A stretch of DNA of 64,000 nt from Pedobacter yulinensis (lineage in GTDB: Bacteria > Bacteroidota > Bacteroidia > Sphingobacteriales > Sphingobacteriaceae): assembly GCF_003029735.1 (NCBI RefSeq), contig NZ_KZ686268.1, positions 1,227,769 to 1,291,768 of the forward strand. The letters are read 5' to 3'. Shown here one piece after another: positions 16,941 to 26,858 of this stretch (position 1 is the stretch's first letter; every line of letters begins with the position of its first letter). The notes beneath the pieces are model-generated. The model saw only the letters and a list, made by a program, of their open reading frames with translations, had not been told where the DNA came from and made no database searches. Made by a program: the position numbers and the translations under genes.

Positions 16941-18092
16941 ATGAAGATAGGTATTGTTTGTTATCCCACCTTTGGTGGAAGCGGTGTTGTAGCGACAGAA
17001 TTGGGTAAAGCGCTCGCGGAAGAAGGACACCAGGTTCATTTCATTACCTACAGCCAGCCAGCCAGGCTGGATTTTTTCTCCCAGAATCTGTTTTATCATG
17101 AGGTATCGGTACGCGACTATCCGCTGTTCGATTATGCCCCCTACGAGTCGGCCCTGGCCAGTAAACTTGTGGATGTGGTGCGTTTCGAGAGCCTCGACCT
17201 GCTGCATGTACATTACGCCATTCCGCATGCCTCGGCCGCCTTCATGGCCAAACAGATCCTGGCCAGTTATGGCATCAGGATCCCGGTTGTCACCACACTG
17301 CACGGTACAGATATCACGCTCGTAGGCAAGGACCCGACCTATAAACCGGTGGTTACTTTTTCCATTAACCAGTCTGACGGTGTTACAACCGTTTCGGCCG
17401 ACCTGAAAGAGGATACTTATAACCATTTCGAGATCAAGAAAGACATTCGTGTGATCCCGAACTTCATCGATTTCAGAAGGTTTAGCCTGCAGGCCAAGGA
17501 CCACTTCAAAAAAGCCATAGCGCCAAACAATGAGCGCATCCTGATCCACACGTCCAATTTCAGGAAAGTGAAGCGCACAGATGATGTGATCAGGGTCTTT
17601 GAAAAAGTATTGCAGCAGATCCCTTCAAAACTGCTAATGGTGGGCGATGGGCCGGAACGGGCTTACAACGAGCAGCTGTGCCGCAGCATGGAGATCTGTG
17701 ACCATGTTCGTTTTTTAGGTAAGCAGGATGCTGTCGAGGAAATTCTGTCTGTGTCAGACCTCTTTCTTATTCCCTCTGAATCTGAAAGTTTCGGACTGGC
17801 TGCGCTTGAAGCGATGGCTTGTAAAGTTCCCGTTATTTCTTCCAACGCGGGCGGCCTGCCCGAACTGAATGTTCAGGGTTTCTCAGGCTTTTTGAACGAC
17901 GTTGGGGACGTAGATGGCATGGCAGAGAACGCCATTACCATTTTGAAAGACGACGAAACGCTTGCCGGGTTTAAGAACAATGCGCTTGCCAGGGCCAGGG
18001 ACTTTGACCTCAAGCTGATCCTGCCAAAATACATCGAATATTACACGGAAATTCTGGAGAAAGCACAGGCAGACCTTCGGGTAAATGCCTGA
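16941..18092 (+). CDS. bshA: N-acetyl-alpha-D-glucosaminyl L-malate synthase BshA
   Basis: A 383-residue GT4-family glycosyltransferase that joins UDP-GlcNAc and L-malate in the first step of bacillithiol synthesis. The BshA hallmark N-terminus is IGIVCYPTFGGSGVVATELG, followed by HFITYSQPARLD and HVHYAIPHA. The C-terminal donor-binding half contains SESESFGLAALEAMAC, the E(X)7E retaining-glycosyltransferase motif. No bshB or bshC is in the window, but ytxJ (33.2 kb) and ypdA (43.7 kb) are, supporting bacillithiol use in this organism. The gene stands alone, converging with the lactonase gene. Confidence 0.93.
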   Translation: MKIGIVCYPTFGGSGVVATELGKALAEEGHQVHFITYSQPARLDFFSQNLFYHEVSVRDYPLFDYAPYESALASKLVDVVRFESLDLLHVHYAIPHASAAFMAKQILASYGIRIPVVTTLHGTDITLVGKDPTYKPVVTFSINQSDGVTTVSADLKEDTYNHFEIKKDIRVIPNFIDFRRFSLQAKDHFKKAIAPNNERILIHTSNFRKVKRTDDVIRVFEKVLQQIPSKLLMVGDGPERAYNEQLCRSMEICDHVRFLGKQDAVEEILSVSDLFLIPSESESFGLAALEAMACKVPVISSNAGGLPELNVQGFSGFLNDVGDVDGMAENAITILKDDETLAGFKNNALARARDFDLKLILPKYIEYYTEILEKAQADLRVNA

Positions 18093-18115
18093 TCTGAATA
18101 CTTTAAACTCCGTGC

Positions 18116-19231
18116 TTAACGTACCGGGGTAAAAACCAGGCAAACCGGTGCGCCGACCTTAATCTCAGATTTCATATCTGTTAAAAGGCCTGTAGTTTTA
18201 TCGCGTCTGAAGATGACCACGTTGTCCGTGTACTGGTGTGCAACCAATACATAGTTTCCTGTGGGGTCAATCACGAAGTTACGCGGCCCTTTGCCTTTGG
18301 TCGATATGCGCTGAACAAATGTCAGGCGGCCATCGTTACCGATGGAAAAGACGCTGATGCTGTTGGCATCCCCACGGTTTGTTTCATAGAGGAATTTGCC
18401 ATCAGGCGATACATGAATGTCGGCCGCATCTACATTGCCTCTGAAACCGGCATCGATCGTGGTGATCTGTTGCAGCAGATCCAGTTCCCCGTTCCGGTAG
18501 CGGTATGCCGAAACGCTGCCGTTAAACTCGTGTACCAGGTAGGCGAAGCGCCCGTTCGGGCTGAAGGTCAGGTGCCGCGGGCCGGTGCCTGCAGTCGTTT
18601 TAACAACTGATTTCACTGACAAGGGCCGTTCGGCCGTTTTGTCGTAGCGATACACGTAAATGTGGTCCTCACCGAGGTCGGTTGCGAGCAGAAATTTTTT
18701 GTCAGGTGTAAACCGCACCATGTGTACGTGCGCACTTTCCTGTCTTTTTTTTGCGTCGATACCCTTGCCGGTATGCTGAAGTTGTTGTTTGAGATCTGTC
18801 AGTTTTCCGCTTTCGCTGCGGCCGAAAACGGAAAGGCTTCCGCCGCCGTAGTTTGCCGTGATCACATGGTGCCGGTTGGCGGTAACGAAACAGGGTGCCT
18901 CGGCATTGGTCAGCGCTTTGTTCAGGAAAAGAAGTGTCCCATTCTTTTTGTCAAATTTAAACGCGCTGACCGCACTTTTTTCTTCACTACCTTCGGTTAC
19001 AGCATAAACAAAGCGTTGATCTGGCGATACGCACAGGTAACTGGGATCTGAGAGTTTTGTTACACCCTGCCGCATGTAAGAGAACGAGTCTCTTGCTGCT
19101 GTGAAACGATAGGAATAAATGCCTTCGCTCTTGCCCCCATGGGTGTAAGTGCCGATAAGCAGGTTAAACTGTTGCGCCGGGGCTTCTGTTGCTGTCATGA
19201 CTATGAGTAACAAATAGAAAAACTTTTTCAT
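18116..19231 (-). CDS. Exported lactonase family (6-phosphogluconolactonase-like) beta-propeller
   Basis: A 371-residue protein with a signal peptide ending near APAQQ (residues 1-20) and a seven-bladed beta-propeller of the lactonase family. Repeated blade motifs include SPDQRFVYAV, TPDKKFLLATDLG, SPNGRFAYLVHE and SPDGKFLYETNRGDANSISVF. Cytoplasmic members hydrolyse 6-phosphogluconolactone; exported Bacteroidota members have no settled substrate, so I do not assign the pentose phosphate step. The start at 19231 places the signal peptide directly at the N-terminus. It is monocistronic, with the pseudouridine synthase gene 77 nt beyond its start. Confidence 0.85.
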   Translation of the reverse strand: MKKFFYLLLIVMTATEAPAQQFNLLIGTYTHGGKSEGIYSYRFTAARDSFSYMRQGVTKLSDPSYLCVSPDQRFVYAVTEGSEEKSAVSAFKFDKKNGTLLFLNKALTNAEAPCFVTANRHHVITANYGGGSLSVFGRSESGKLTDLKQQLQHTGKGIDAKKRQESAHVHMVRFTPDKKFLLATDLGEDHIYVYRYDKTAERPLSVKSVVKTTAGTGPRHLTFSPNGRFAYLVHEFNGSVSAYRYRNGELDLLQQITTIDAGFRGNVDAADIHVSPDGKFLYETNRGDANSISVFSIGNDGRLTFVQRISTKGKGPRNFVIDPTGNYVLVAHQYTDNVVIFRRDKTTGLLTDMKSEIKVGAPVCLVFTPVR

Positions 19232-19307
19232 TCCGATTGTTTAAATTTTTTTTAAGTCCTGGCAAGCGTGGCCTGAAAGCCCCGGAGCAATCTGTTTCTG
19301 CTGCAGT

Positions 19308-20756
19308 TTATTTGATCAGGTGTTTGATCTGGATCAGTTCATGTTCTTCCAGGTAACGCCAGCGGCCGCGCGGAAGATCTTTTTTTGTCAGGTTGGCAAA
19401 CACCACGCGGTCCAGCTTGACCACCTCATAGCCGAGGTGTTCGAATATACGGCGTACAATGCGGTTTTTACCGCTGTGAATTTGAATGCCGATCTCTTTT
19501 TTAGAGCCGCCTGTAACATAAGAAACGCTGTCCGGTTTGATCACGCCGTCTTCAAGTTCAATGCCGAAGGCAATCTTGTTCATGTCGCCCTGCGTCAGGT
19601 TCTTGTTCAGTTCTACCTGGTAAATTTTGGTCACACCATTTTTAGGATGCGAAAGTTTATCGGCAAGGTCGCCGTCATTTGTCATCAGCAGCAGCCCGGT
19701 GGTATTCCGGTCAAGTCTGCCTACGGGATAAATGCGTTCTTTGCTCGCCTTTTCAACCAGCGCCATGACGGTTCTGCGTTCCTGCGGATCGTCTGTCGTG
19801 GTGATATAATCTTTGGGTTTATTCAGGAGTACATAAACTTTTTTCTCGCGCTTCAAGAGTTCGCCGTTGTAACGGATCTCATCTTTAGCAGGGTCAACTT
19901 TATGGCCGAGTTCGCTGATCACTTCGCCGTTTACCATTACGGTACCTGCTTCAATGAGTTCGTCGGCCTTGCGGCGTGAGCAAATGCCCGAATTGGCAAT
20001 GTAGCGGTTCAGGCGGATCAGGCCCTTGTCTTCGGCTGTCTTGCGGACGGGGGCAGCATCACCTGCTTCTCGCCTGACAGTTGGTTTCCTTCCTGTGGTT
20101 TCCCGTTTTCTGAATGGGCGCGAATCTGAAAATCCGCGATCTGTATCGGCGCTTTTTTCGCGGCTGAAACGCTCGGGGCGCTCAGAACGCGGTGCCCGGT
20201 CTGCTCTTTCTGTACGTGGTGCGCGTTCCGTTCTTTCACCTCTTGGTGCTCGTTCCGTTCTTTCACCTCTCGGCGCGCGTTCCGGTCTTTCACCTCTTGA
20301 AGCACGTTCCGGTCTTTCACCTCGTGAAGCACGTTCCGGTCTCTCACCTCTTGGAGCACGTTCCGGTCTTTCGCCTCTTGGTGCACGTTCGGATCTTTCT
20401 CCCCATGGGGCGCGCTCATTTCGTTCAGGGCGGTCATTGCTGCGGGCAGCGCTGCGTCCGCGTTCGGGGTTCTCGCGTGTGCTGCGGGCCCTCGATGAGT
20501 AATCTCTTTCTCCTTCGCTGCTTTCAGATTTGCGTCTTACAGGCGCTTTGCGGGCGCCAGAAGCGCTGTCCTCTCGGCTGCCTGCCGGCTTCTTCCTGGC
20601 TCCGCTCAGGCTGCCCGGCCTTTCGGGCCTCGCGCCCCGGGTTCCGCCGGTTTTCCGGTCTGTGCTGCCTGTGCTTCTTCCCCGCTTGTTTTCGGATCCT
20701 TGGCGATCCGATCCGGACTTGTCATCCCGACTGTTCCTCTTGTTCTGACTACTCAT
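19308..20756 (-). CDS. RsuA/RluB-family pseudouridine synthase with long basic repeat N-terminus
   Basis: A 482-residue protein. The C-terminal 240 residues are a standard ribosomal pseudouridine synthase: an S4 RNA-binding domain (about 247-300) and the catalytic domain with GRLDRNTTG, whose Asp349 is the nucleophile. By family it modifies uridine in 23S rRNA (RluB/RluE) or 16S rRNA (RsuA). The N-terminal 240 residues are disordered and rich in Arg, Glu, Ser and Gly, with nine copies of a GERPERAPR-type 9-mer at 119-199. Such RGG-like tails are common on Bacteroidota members and probably add RNA affinity. The start at 20756 is well placed behind a -7 box. Confidence 0.9.
   Translation of the reverse strand: MSSQNKRNSRDDKSGSDRQGSENKRGRSTGSTDRKTGGTRGARPERPGSLSGARKKPAGSREDSASGARKAPVRRKSESSEGERDYSSRARSTRENPERGRSAARSNDRPERNERAPWGERSERAPRGERPERAPRGERPERASRGERPERASRGERPERAPRGERTERAPRGERTERAPRTERADRAPRSERPERFSREKSADTDRGFSDSRPFRKRETTGRKPTVRREAGDAAPVRKTAEDKGLIRLNRYIANSGICSRRKADELIEAGTVMVNGEVISELGHKVDPAKDEIRYNGELLKREKKVYVLLNKPKDYITTTDDPQERRTVMALVEKASKERIYPVGRLDRNTTGLLLMTNDGDLADKLSHPKNGVTKIYQVELNKNLTQGDMNKIAFGIELEDGVIKPDSVSYVTGGSKKEIGIQIHSGKNRIVRRIFEHLGYEVVKLDRVVFANLTKKDLPRGRWRYLEEHELIQIKHLIK
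20160..20402 (-). repeat. 27-bp in-frame tandem repeat, nine units
   Basis: Nine tandem 27-bp units encode GERPERAPR and variants (T for P, S for P) inside the pseudouridine synthase gene. Because the unit length is a multiple of three, unit gain or loss keeps the frame. It is not a CRISPR array: there are no spacers. Confidence 0.9.
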
Positions 20757-20790
20757 GTGTTCTATGTAAACGCATAAAAATATGCAACAG

Positions 20791-20798
20791 CAAATTTA
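20791..20798 (-). promoter_or_regulatory. -7 box of the pseudouridine synthase gene
   Basis: On the minus strand this reads TAAATTTG and leaves a leader of about 30 nt. No correctly spaced TTG is present; a TTCG lies 18 nt upstream. Confidence 0.38.
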
Positions 20799-20905
20799 CG
20801 AAAAAAGCGCGGATGCCGAAGGCAAAAACACGCCAATTCTCTGTTTTGAAAAACGGCCTTCACGGCTGTTTAAACGCCGATTTTGGAATGATTTTTTGTA
20901 ACTAT

Positions 20906-20936
20906 TTGATAATTAGATATATATATCGTACATTTG
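20906..20936 (+). promoter_or_regulatory. Lytic transglycosylase promoter, TTG-N20-TACATTTG
   Basis: TTG at 20906-20908 and TACATTTG at 20929-20936 are 20 nt apart, a full match to the Bacteroidota promoter, set in very AT-rich DNA. It gives a leader of roughly 35 nt. Confidence 0.65.
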
Positions 20937-20966
20937 TTGCCGCTTTTAAATTGTTCACCAAAAAAA

Positions 20967-20971
20967 GGAGG
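20967..20971 (+). promoter_or_regulatory. Strong Shine-Dalgarno sequence at the transglycosylase start
   Basis: GGAGG directly precedes the ATG at 20975, with 3 nt between. Almost no other gene in the window has such a site, and the spacing is shorter than usual. Confidence 0.55.
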
Positions 20972-20974
20972 AAA

Positions 20975-21745
20975 ATGATAAAGAAACACCTGTTAACATG
21001 CTCAATAATTATTGTTTTATTGATCATGGCAAAAGTGTTCGCTTACCAATTGCCCCAAGCAAAAAACAAGTCCTTAAAAGAAGTAAAAAATGAACCCAAA
21101 CCACGGTTAAGGGTTGAGAAGGCGGCGCCGGAGACGCCATATATTTCCCGGTTCAGCTTCGCAAACGAAGATCTCCCTGCCGGCGACCGGCGGGTAGAAA
21201 AAAAACTCAGGAAAACGCTTACTGCGCATTCCTACGGCAAACTGCAAACCAATCTGTTGCACATTAAGGCGGCCAGGTGGTTTCCCGTTATCGAACCCAT
21301 TTTGGCTGCATACCGCATTCCCAACGATTTTAAATACATCGTGCTGGTCGAATCTGGTCTTAAAGTCGGCATTTCACCAAAGGGTGCTGCCGGCATCTGG
21401 CAATTCATGCCGCAGACCGCCCGCAGCTATGGCCTTAAGGTAAACCGCCATGTCGATGAGCGGCATAACCTGCGCAAATCTACCGTTGCAGCCTGCAAGT
21501 ACATCAGGGAACTCTACAGCATTTTCGATAACTGGACACTCGTGGCGGCAGCTTACAATGTAGGCGATGTCAAACTGATGCGCCAGATACACCGGCAAAA
21601 TCAGGACAACTATTACAAAATGAGGCTGAACCGGGAAACCGGGGCGTATGTCTATAAACTGATCTCCATGAAACAGATCCTGGAAGATCCGGTCCGGTAT
21701 GGCTATAACAAGAATAAATCGCTTCTGGCCATGAATAACGACTAA
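20975..21745 (+). CDS. Lytic transglycosylase, SLT (GH23) domain
   Basis: A 256-residue protein. An N-terminal signal anchor (residues 6-22) is followed by a lysine-rich linker and an SLT lysozyme-like domain at about 100-230. The catalytic glutamate is in VLVESGLKVG, and GAAGIWQFMPQTARSYGL and AAYNVGD are the other family motifs. It cleaves peptidoglycan between MurNAc and GlcNAc, leaving 1,6-anhydro ends. I chose the ATG at 20975: GGAGG stands 3 nt before it and the promoter lies upstream. The same frame stays open 783 nt further upstream, but that part is antisense to the pseudouridine synthase repeats and is spurious. Confidence 0.92.
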   Translation: MIKKHLLTCSIIIVLLIMAKVFAYQLPQAKNKSLKEVKNEPKPRLRVEKAAPETPYISRFSFANEDLPAGDRRVEKKLRKTLTAHSYGKLQTNLLHIKAARWFPVIEPILAAYRIPNDFKYIVLVESGLKVGISPKGAAGIWQFMPQTARSYGLKVNRHVDERHNLRKSTVAACKYIRELYSIFDNWTLVAAAYNVGDVKLMRQIHRQNQDNYYKMRLNRETGAYVYKLISMKQILEDPVRYGYNKNKSLLAMNND

Positions 21746-21767
21746 AAAAATAAAAGCGAGCACAACG

Positions 21768-21799
21768 AAAAGGATGTCCGGCAAGGATGTCCTTTTTTT
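21768..21799 (+). terminator. Rho-independent terminator after the transglycosylase gene
   Basis: A 12-bp stem with two G-U pairs, beginning AAAAGGA and ending TCCTTTT, with a GGCAA loop, runs into a T-tract. It lies 22 nt after the stop. Confidence 0.85.
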
Positions 21800-21942
21800 A
21801 TGCAAAGCCCCGGGCGGCGCCAAACAACAGGCGGCTTCGTTTGTTCAACATCAGAATAATTCCGGCTTTTCTTTTGATAAAATTTTTAGCATTTTTGTGC
21901 TTTGAAAATGCCGGTTACCGGCGTTGATCTTCAACTTAATAT

Positions 21943-24786
21943 ATGAGCAAAAATACCGTCGATCTGGGCGAGCAAAAGGATGTAGAAGTGTATGGTGCCC
22001 GGGTCCATAATTTAAAAAATATCGACGTCAGTTTCCCGCGCAACCAGCTCGTCGTGGTAACGGGGTTGAGCGGCAGTGGAAAGTCTTCGCTTGCGTTCGA
22101 CACCATTTACGCCGAAGGCCAGCGCCGGTACATGGAAACCTTCAGTGCATATTCCCGGCAATTTATGGGCGGCATGGAAAGGCCCGACGTGGATAAGGTA
22201 TCGGGGCTGAGCCCGGTTATCGCCATCGAGCAGAAAACGACCAGCAAAAACCCGCGTTCTACGGTAGGCACGATCACCGAGATCTATGATTTCATGCGCC
22301 TGCTGTTTGCGCGGGTGGCAGATGCCTTTTCGTACAACACCGGTGAGAAGATGGAACGCATGTCTGAAGACCAGATCGTGGAAGCCATTTTCAAAAAATT
22401 CGACGGCATGCCCGTCAATATCCTTGCGCCGGTCGTAAAGGGCCGCAAGGGGCACTACCGCGAACTGTTTGAGCAGATCCGTAAGCAAGGTTACGTCAAG
22501 GTCAGGGTAGACGGGGAGATCAAAGACATCGGTCCGAAAATGCAGGTAGACAGGTACAAGATCCACGATATCGAAGTGGTCGTAGACCGCCTGCTCGTAG
22601 ACCGGAAAGACCGGAAGCGTTTGCTCGACTCCCTGCAAACGGCCATGAAAATGGGCAAGGGCATTATCAAGATCAGCGACAAGGATAACAACGTAGCCCA
22701 TTTCAGCCGCTTTCTGATGTGCCCGACAACGGGTATATCGTATGACGAACCGCAACCGAACAGCTTCTCGTTTAACTCGCCGTACGGCGCCTGTGAGCGC
22801 TGCAGCGGCCTGGGATATATTACTGTGGTTGACCGCGAATCAGTTATCCCCAATCCGAAACTCAGCATCGTGAACGGCGGTCTTGCCCCGCTTGGCGAGT
22901 ACCGGGACACCTGGATGTTCCAGGTATTGAAGGCTTTGGGCAAGAAATACAATTTTTCATTGTCTACACCGATCGAGAAACTGGCTGAAGAAGCAGTCGA
23001 TATTATTCTGAATGGCAGCCCGGACCTGATCACCGTGCCGGTCGAATATAACAAGTGGAATGTTCAGAACTACAGCATTACCTTTGATGGCATTATCAAA
23101 ACGCTCGAAGAACAGCAGGAGCGGCGTACCGAAGGGGTAACTGATGATATGGATGCTTTCCGGAAGCTGAAAACCTGTCCTGAATGCAGCGGCGCGCGAC
23201 TGAAACAGGAAAGCCTGCATTTCAAAGTAGCCGGAAAAAATATTTTCGAACTGGCATCTATCGATATCGGTGAATTGAAAGGCTGGTTCTCGGGAGTAGA
23301 AGCACAGCTTTCTGAGCGCCAGAATACCATTGCCCGCGAGATCCTGAAAGAGATACGCGCCAGGATCGGTTTCCTGACCGATGTTGGCCTGACCTACCTG
23401 ACCCTGGACCGTACGTCCAGGACGCTTTCGGGCGGCGAAGCGCAGCGCATTCGCCTCGCTACGCAAATCGGCTCCCAGCTCATGAATGTGATGTATATTC
23501 TTGATGAGCCGAGTATCGGACTGCACCAGCGCGACAATGAACGCCTCATCAAGGCCCTAAAGGACCTGCGCGACCTGGGCAATACAGTCCTCGTCGTCGA
23601 ACACGATAAAGATATGATCCTGGAAGCCGATTACGTCATCGACGTGGGGCCGGCTGCAGGTTTACATGGCGGAACCATCGTTGCACAGGGCAAACCCGCA
23701 GACATCCTGAAATCGGACACGCTCACGGCAGCTTACCTGAACGGCCGGAAGGAAATTCCCGTGCCGGCAAAACGCCGCAAAGGGAACGGACATAAGCTTT
23801 CCATCACCAAGGCAACCGGACATAACCTTAAGGAAGTGTCTGTCGACTTTCCGCTCGGCAAGTTTATTGCCGTAACCGGTGTTTCCGGCAGCGGGAAGTC
23901 CAGCTTGATCACCGAAACGCTTTACCCCATCCTGAACCACCATTTTTTCAGGGCCAAAAAAACGCCGCTGCCGTATGAAAAAGTTACCGGGCTAAAGGAA
24001 ATAGATAAGGTGATCGAGATCGACCAGACGCCGATCGGCCGCACGCCGCGTTCAAATCCTTCTACCTATACCGGCGTGTTTTCAGACATCCGCAACCTGT
24101 TTGTGCAATTGCCTGAAGCAAAGATCAGAGGCTACAAACCGGGGCGCTTTTCTTTCAATGTGAAGGGTGGGCGCTGCGAAACCTGTCAGGGCGCTGGCAT
24201 GAAAGTGATCGAAATGAATTTCCTGCCAGATGTGCAGGTTCCCTGCGAGGAATGCTCAGGCAAGCGGTACAACCGCGAAACGCTCGAGGTGCGCTATCGC
24301 GGCAAATCGATCAGCGATGTGCTGGATATGAGCATTGAAGCTGCAGTAGAGTTTTTCGAACATATTCCTGCCATATACCGCAAGATCAAAACGCTCAAAG
24401 ATGTTGGCCTCGGATACATCACCCTGGGGCAGTCGTCTGTGACCCTGTCTGGCGGCGAAGCGCAGCGGGTGAAACTCGCAACCGAATTGTCGAAAAAAGA
24501 TACGGGCAAAACATTTTACATCCTTGACGAGCCTACAACCGGCCTGCATTTCGAAGATATCCGCGTACTGCTGGGTGTACTCGACGAGCTGGTAGACCGT
24601 GGCAATACCGTGCTGGTCATTGAACACAACCTGGATGTGGTTAAAGTGGCCGACTGGGTCATCGACCTCGGCGAAGAGGGCGGCTCAGGCGGCGGAAGGA
24701 TCATTTTTGAGGGCACGCCCGAAGGGTTGATCCAGAATCCGATCAGCCTGACGGGCAAGTTCCTGCGCAAGGAAATGGAAGGTTAA
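21943..24786 (+). CDS. uvrA: Excinuclease ABC subunit A
   Basis: A 947-residue ABC-type ATPase that scans DNA for bulky lesions and loads UvrB in nucleotide excision repair. Both nucleotide-binding domains are complete: Walker [10 protein letters not shown] at 41-49 and GVSGSGKSS near 646, and two LSGGEAQR signature motifs. The zinc-binding CxxC pairs are present, including CETCQGAG and CEECSGKR in the second half. Length is typical. It is monocistronic: a terminator lies upstream and a bidirectional terminator follows. No LexA-type site is recognisable in the 143 nt before it. Confidence 0.98.
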   Translation: MSKNTVDLGEQKDVEVYGARVHNLKNIDVSFPRNQLVVVTGLSGSGKSSLAFDTIYAEGQRRYMETFSAYSRQFMGGMERPDVDKVSGLSPVIAIEQKTTSKNPRSTVGTITEIYDFMRLLFARVADAFSYNTGEKMERMSEDQIVEAIFKKFDGMPVNILAPVVKGRKGHYRELFEQIRKQGYVKVRVDGEIKDIGPKMQVDRYKIHDIEVVVDRLLVDRKDRKRLLDSLQTAMKMGKGIIKISDKDNNVAHFSRFLMCPTTGISYDEPQPNSFSFNSPYGACERCSGLGYITVVDRESVIPNPKLSIVNGGLAPLGEYRDTWMFQVLKALGKKYNFSLSTPIEKLAEEAVDIILNGSPDLITVPVEYNKWNVQNYSITFDGIIKTLEEQQERRTEGVTDDMDAFRKLKTCPECSGARLKQESLHFKVAGKNIFELASIDIGELKGWFSGVEAQLSERQNTIAREILKEIRARIGFLTDVGLTYLTLDRTSRTLSGGEAQRIRLATQIGSQLMNVMYILDEPSIGLHQRDNERLIKALKDLRDLGNTVLVVEHDKDMILEADYVIDVGPAAGLHGGTIVAQGKPADILKSDTLTAAYLNGRKEIPVPAKRRKGNGHKLSITKATGHNLKEVSVDFPLGKFIAVTGVSGSGKSSLITETLYPILNHHFFRAKKTPLPYEKVTGLKEIDKVIEIDQTPIGRTPRSNPSTYTGVFSDIRNLFVQLPEAKIRGYKPGRFSFNVKGGRCETCQGAGMKVIEMNFLPDVQVPCEECSGKRYNRETLEVRYRGKSISDVLDMSIEAAVEFFEHIPAIYRKIKTLKDVGLGYITLGQSSVTLSGGEAQRVKLATELSKKDTGKTFYILDEPTTGLHFEDIRVLLGVLDELVDRGNTVLVIEHNLDVVKVADWVIDLGEEGGSGGGRIIFEGTPEGLIQNPISLTGKFLRKEMEG

Positions 24787-24800
24787 AATCCTGATAAGAC

Positions 24801-24838
24801 AAAAAACAGGCGGTTTCATCGAAGCCGCCCGTTTTTTT
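24801..24838. terminator. Bidirectional terminator between uvrA and the hexosaminidase gene
   Basis: AAAAAACAGGCGGTTTC and GAAGCCGCCCGTTTTTT form a long stem with two G-U pairs around an ATC loop. A-run and T-run on opposite sides let it end both converging transcripts. Confidence 0.88.
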
Positions 24839-26750
24839 ATTTGCCTGACCGCTTGTTCAGGTCACTTACGGCGATCGTTATCAGCCTGCCCACCTGCTTC
24901 TTACCCCTATAGGTCACAACCCGGAGCAGCGAAGCATCTTTCGGTACGGCTACCGGTTCTGTGTATTTTGGGTAGAAATGGTCTGGTGTCGAGTTATCGA
25001 AGCTGTAATAAATATCGAGCCCTTGAATTTCTGGTGTTAATTCGACTGACAACTGTTTATCAGCCGTACGGCGAACGCGAACTGCCGGGTCATAAATGGC
25101 CGGCGAATACTTGGTTTCTGCAAGGTCAAGACGCCTGAAGTGGTCTTCTGTACGTGTTACGAAATTATTCCAGTCTTTTTTATCGGGCTGAGACCAGGCC
25201 GACTCGGCAATGGCGAAGCCGCGCGGCCAGGTCATGTACTCGGCCTGACGGATGTTATAAATCTGCTCGGTCCAAAGGTTTGCCTGTGCACCCAGTACGT
25301 TTTTTGGATCCAGGCCCGGAGGAACCGGCTCAAACTGGTAACTTTTGTTCAGCCGCAGGCTGGCATACACGCGCGGCTCGGTGGCCTCATCTGCCTGCAT
25401 GTAGTCGAGGTACGCAAACTCAGTCGGGCTGATCACTACCTTGTGGCCGGCCTTCGCCGCTTCGATCCCGTATTTCATGCCGCGCCAGCTCATCACAGCG
25501 GCTGTAGGCGAGGCACCACCCTCCAGGATCTCGTCCCAGGCCATGAATTTCTTCCCTTTGGCCACGACAATCTGTTCTACACGTTTTTCGAAGTAAGCCT
25601 GTACCTGTGGAATCGTTTTCAGGCCTTCCCGTTTCATGAGTTGTTTGACCTGCTCATTTTTCTCCCAAAAATTGTGGGGGGCCTCATCTCCGCCCATATG
25701 GATGTATTCGAACGGAAAAAGTTTGGCTACCTGGGTAATGACCGTGTCCAGGAAGGTGTAGACCTTCTCATTAGCCGGGCAAAGTGTATTGTCTACCAAT
25801 GCAATTGGCGGCGCGCCGCGCGACCAGTCCATGATCTGCTCACCTGAACGTACCCTGTATTTTTCAGCGCCCGGGGTGCATGACAGTTCAGGGTAGGAGG
25901 CGATCACGGCGAGGCTGTGGCCCGGCACATCGATCTCAGGAATGATGTTTACGAACCGGTCTTTTGCATACTTTACCAGCTCACGGATGTCATCCTGGGT
26001 GTAAAATCCACCATATGTACGGGGCTCATCGGGGCCCGGAGGCGAAAACGTACCGAATGAGCCGACTTTCTTAACGTTCCAGGCGCCGATCTCGGTCAGT
26101 TTGGGCAGTCCTTTGATTTCAAGCCGCCAGCCTTCATCGTCGGTGAGGTGAAAGTGAAGCATGTTGAACTTATACCTGACCATGGCGTCAATGTATTGTT
26201 TGACCTCATCTTTGGTAAAGAAGTGTCTGGCTACGTCAAACATCAGGCCGCGCCAACCCAGGCGCGGATAGTCGGTAATTTCGAGGCACGGTACCTGCCA
26301 TTTTACGCCGGCTTGTTTTTCTTTACTCTCTATATCGGCAGGAAATAACTGCAGCAGCGTTTGCACCCCGTAAAACAGGCCGGCAGGTTCGTTTGCCTTC
26401 ACAACGATCTGCTGTGGGGTTACGCTCAACTGGTAGCCTTCGGTGCCGAGCGTCTGCTCCTTTTTGGCAAGGATAGCCAGCCGGATCGCCGGCGTTTTTT
26501 CGCTGTGTGTTACATGGCTCACAAAACTGCCGGTAGCAGTACCGATCTTTTGTTTCAGCAGGTCTAACGCCACCTTTAATTCAGGAATGGCGGCCGACTG
26601 GATGGTTACATGCTGAGGCAGAACAAAATGGCCGCCATTGTTAACAACAGATACAGGTTCCGGAATCAGGTTAACATGCGCGGACCGTTGCCGAGCGGCT
26701 GCTGAGAGCGAGAAAATACAGGCCAGTAAGATACAGGTCAGTTGTTTCAT
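24837..26750 (-). CDS. Beta-N-acetylhexosaminidase, GH20
   Basis: A 637-residue exported glycosidase. A signal peptide (residues 1-18) is followed by the GH20b N-terminal domain and the GH20 TIM barrel from about residue 155. HFHLTDDEGWRLEI and the catalytic Asp-Glu pair in HMGGDEAPHNFW are intact, and WTEQI and a tryptophan-rich active-site wall follow. It releases terminal GlcNAc or GalNAc residues from chitin fragments, glycans or peptidoglycan by substrate-assisted catalysis. The C-terminal 80 residues form a small beta domain. No polysaccharide-utilisation genes lie next to it. Confidence 0.95.
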   Translation of the reverse strand: MKQLTCILLACIFSLSAAARQRSAHVNLIPEPVSVVNNGGHFVLPQHVTIQSAAIPELKVALDLLKQKIGTATGSFVSHVTHSEKTPAIRLAILAKKEQTLGTEGYQLSVTPQQIVVKANEPAGLFYGVQTLLQLFPADIESKEKQAGVKWQVPCLEITDYPRLGWRGLMFDVARHFFTKDEVKQYIDAMVRYKFNMLHFHLTDDEGWRLEIKGLPKLTEIGAWNVKKVGSFGTFSPPGPDEPRTYGGFYTQDDIRELVKYAKDRFVNIIPEIDVPGHSLAVIASYPELSCTPGAEKYRVRSGEQIMDWSRGAPPIALVDNTLCPANEKVYTFLDTVITQVAKLFPFEYIHMGGDEAPHNFWEKNEQVKQLMKREGLKTIPQVQAYFEKRVEQIVVAKGKKFMAWDEILEGGASPTAAVMSWRGMKYGIEAAKAGHKVVISPTEFAYLDYMQADEATEPRVYASLRLNKSYQFEPVPPGLDPKNVLGAQANLWTEQIYNIRQAEYMTWPRGFAIAESAWSQPDKKDWNNFVTRTEDHFRRLDLAETKYSPAIYDPAVRVRRTADKQLSVELTPEIQGLDIYYSFDNSTPDHFYPKYTEPVAVPKDASLLRVVTYRGKKQVGRLITIAVSDLNKRSGK

Positions 26751-26847
26751 GGAGTTTATGTGTTACATTAAGCTGGCAATTTATCAATTAATCTCCTGAT
26801 TTAAACGGTTTAAAACATTTTCATTCGCTGCAGACTTTTGCTAATGA

Positions 26848-26855
26848 TATTTTTG
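26848..26855 (+). promoter_or_regulatory. -7 box TAnnTTTG in front of nnr
   Basis: TATTTTTG ends 3 nt before the ATG at 26859, again predicting a leaderless start. The -33 position holds TTCG rather than TTTG, 20 nt upstream. Confidence 0.48.
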
Positions 26856-26858
26856 ATT

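Noticed and set aside
20160-20402. Possible CRISPR array from regularly repeated DNA
   Set aside because: The 27-bp units are directly tandem, without spacers, and translate in frame to a 9-residue repeat. No cas genes are present.
20192-20974. Long N-terminal extension of the lytic transglycosylase (open frame from 20192)
   Set aside because: The extension is antisense to the pseudouridine synthase repeat region and has repeated low-complexity sequence. A promoter, GGAGG and signal anchor all point to the ATG at 20975.
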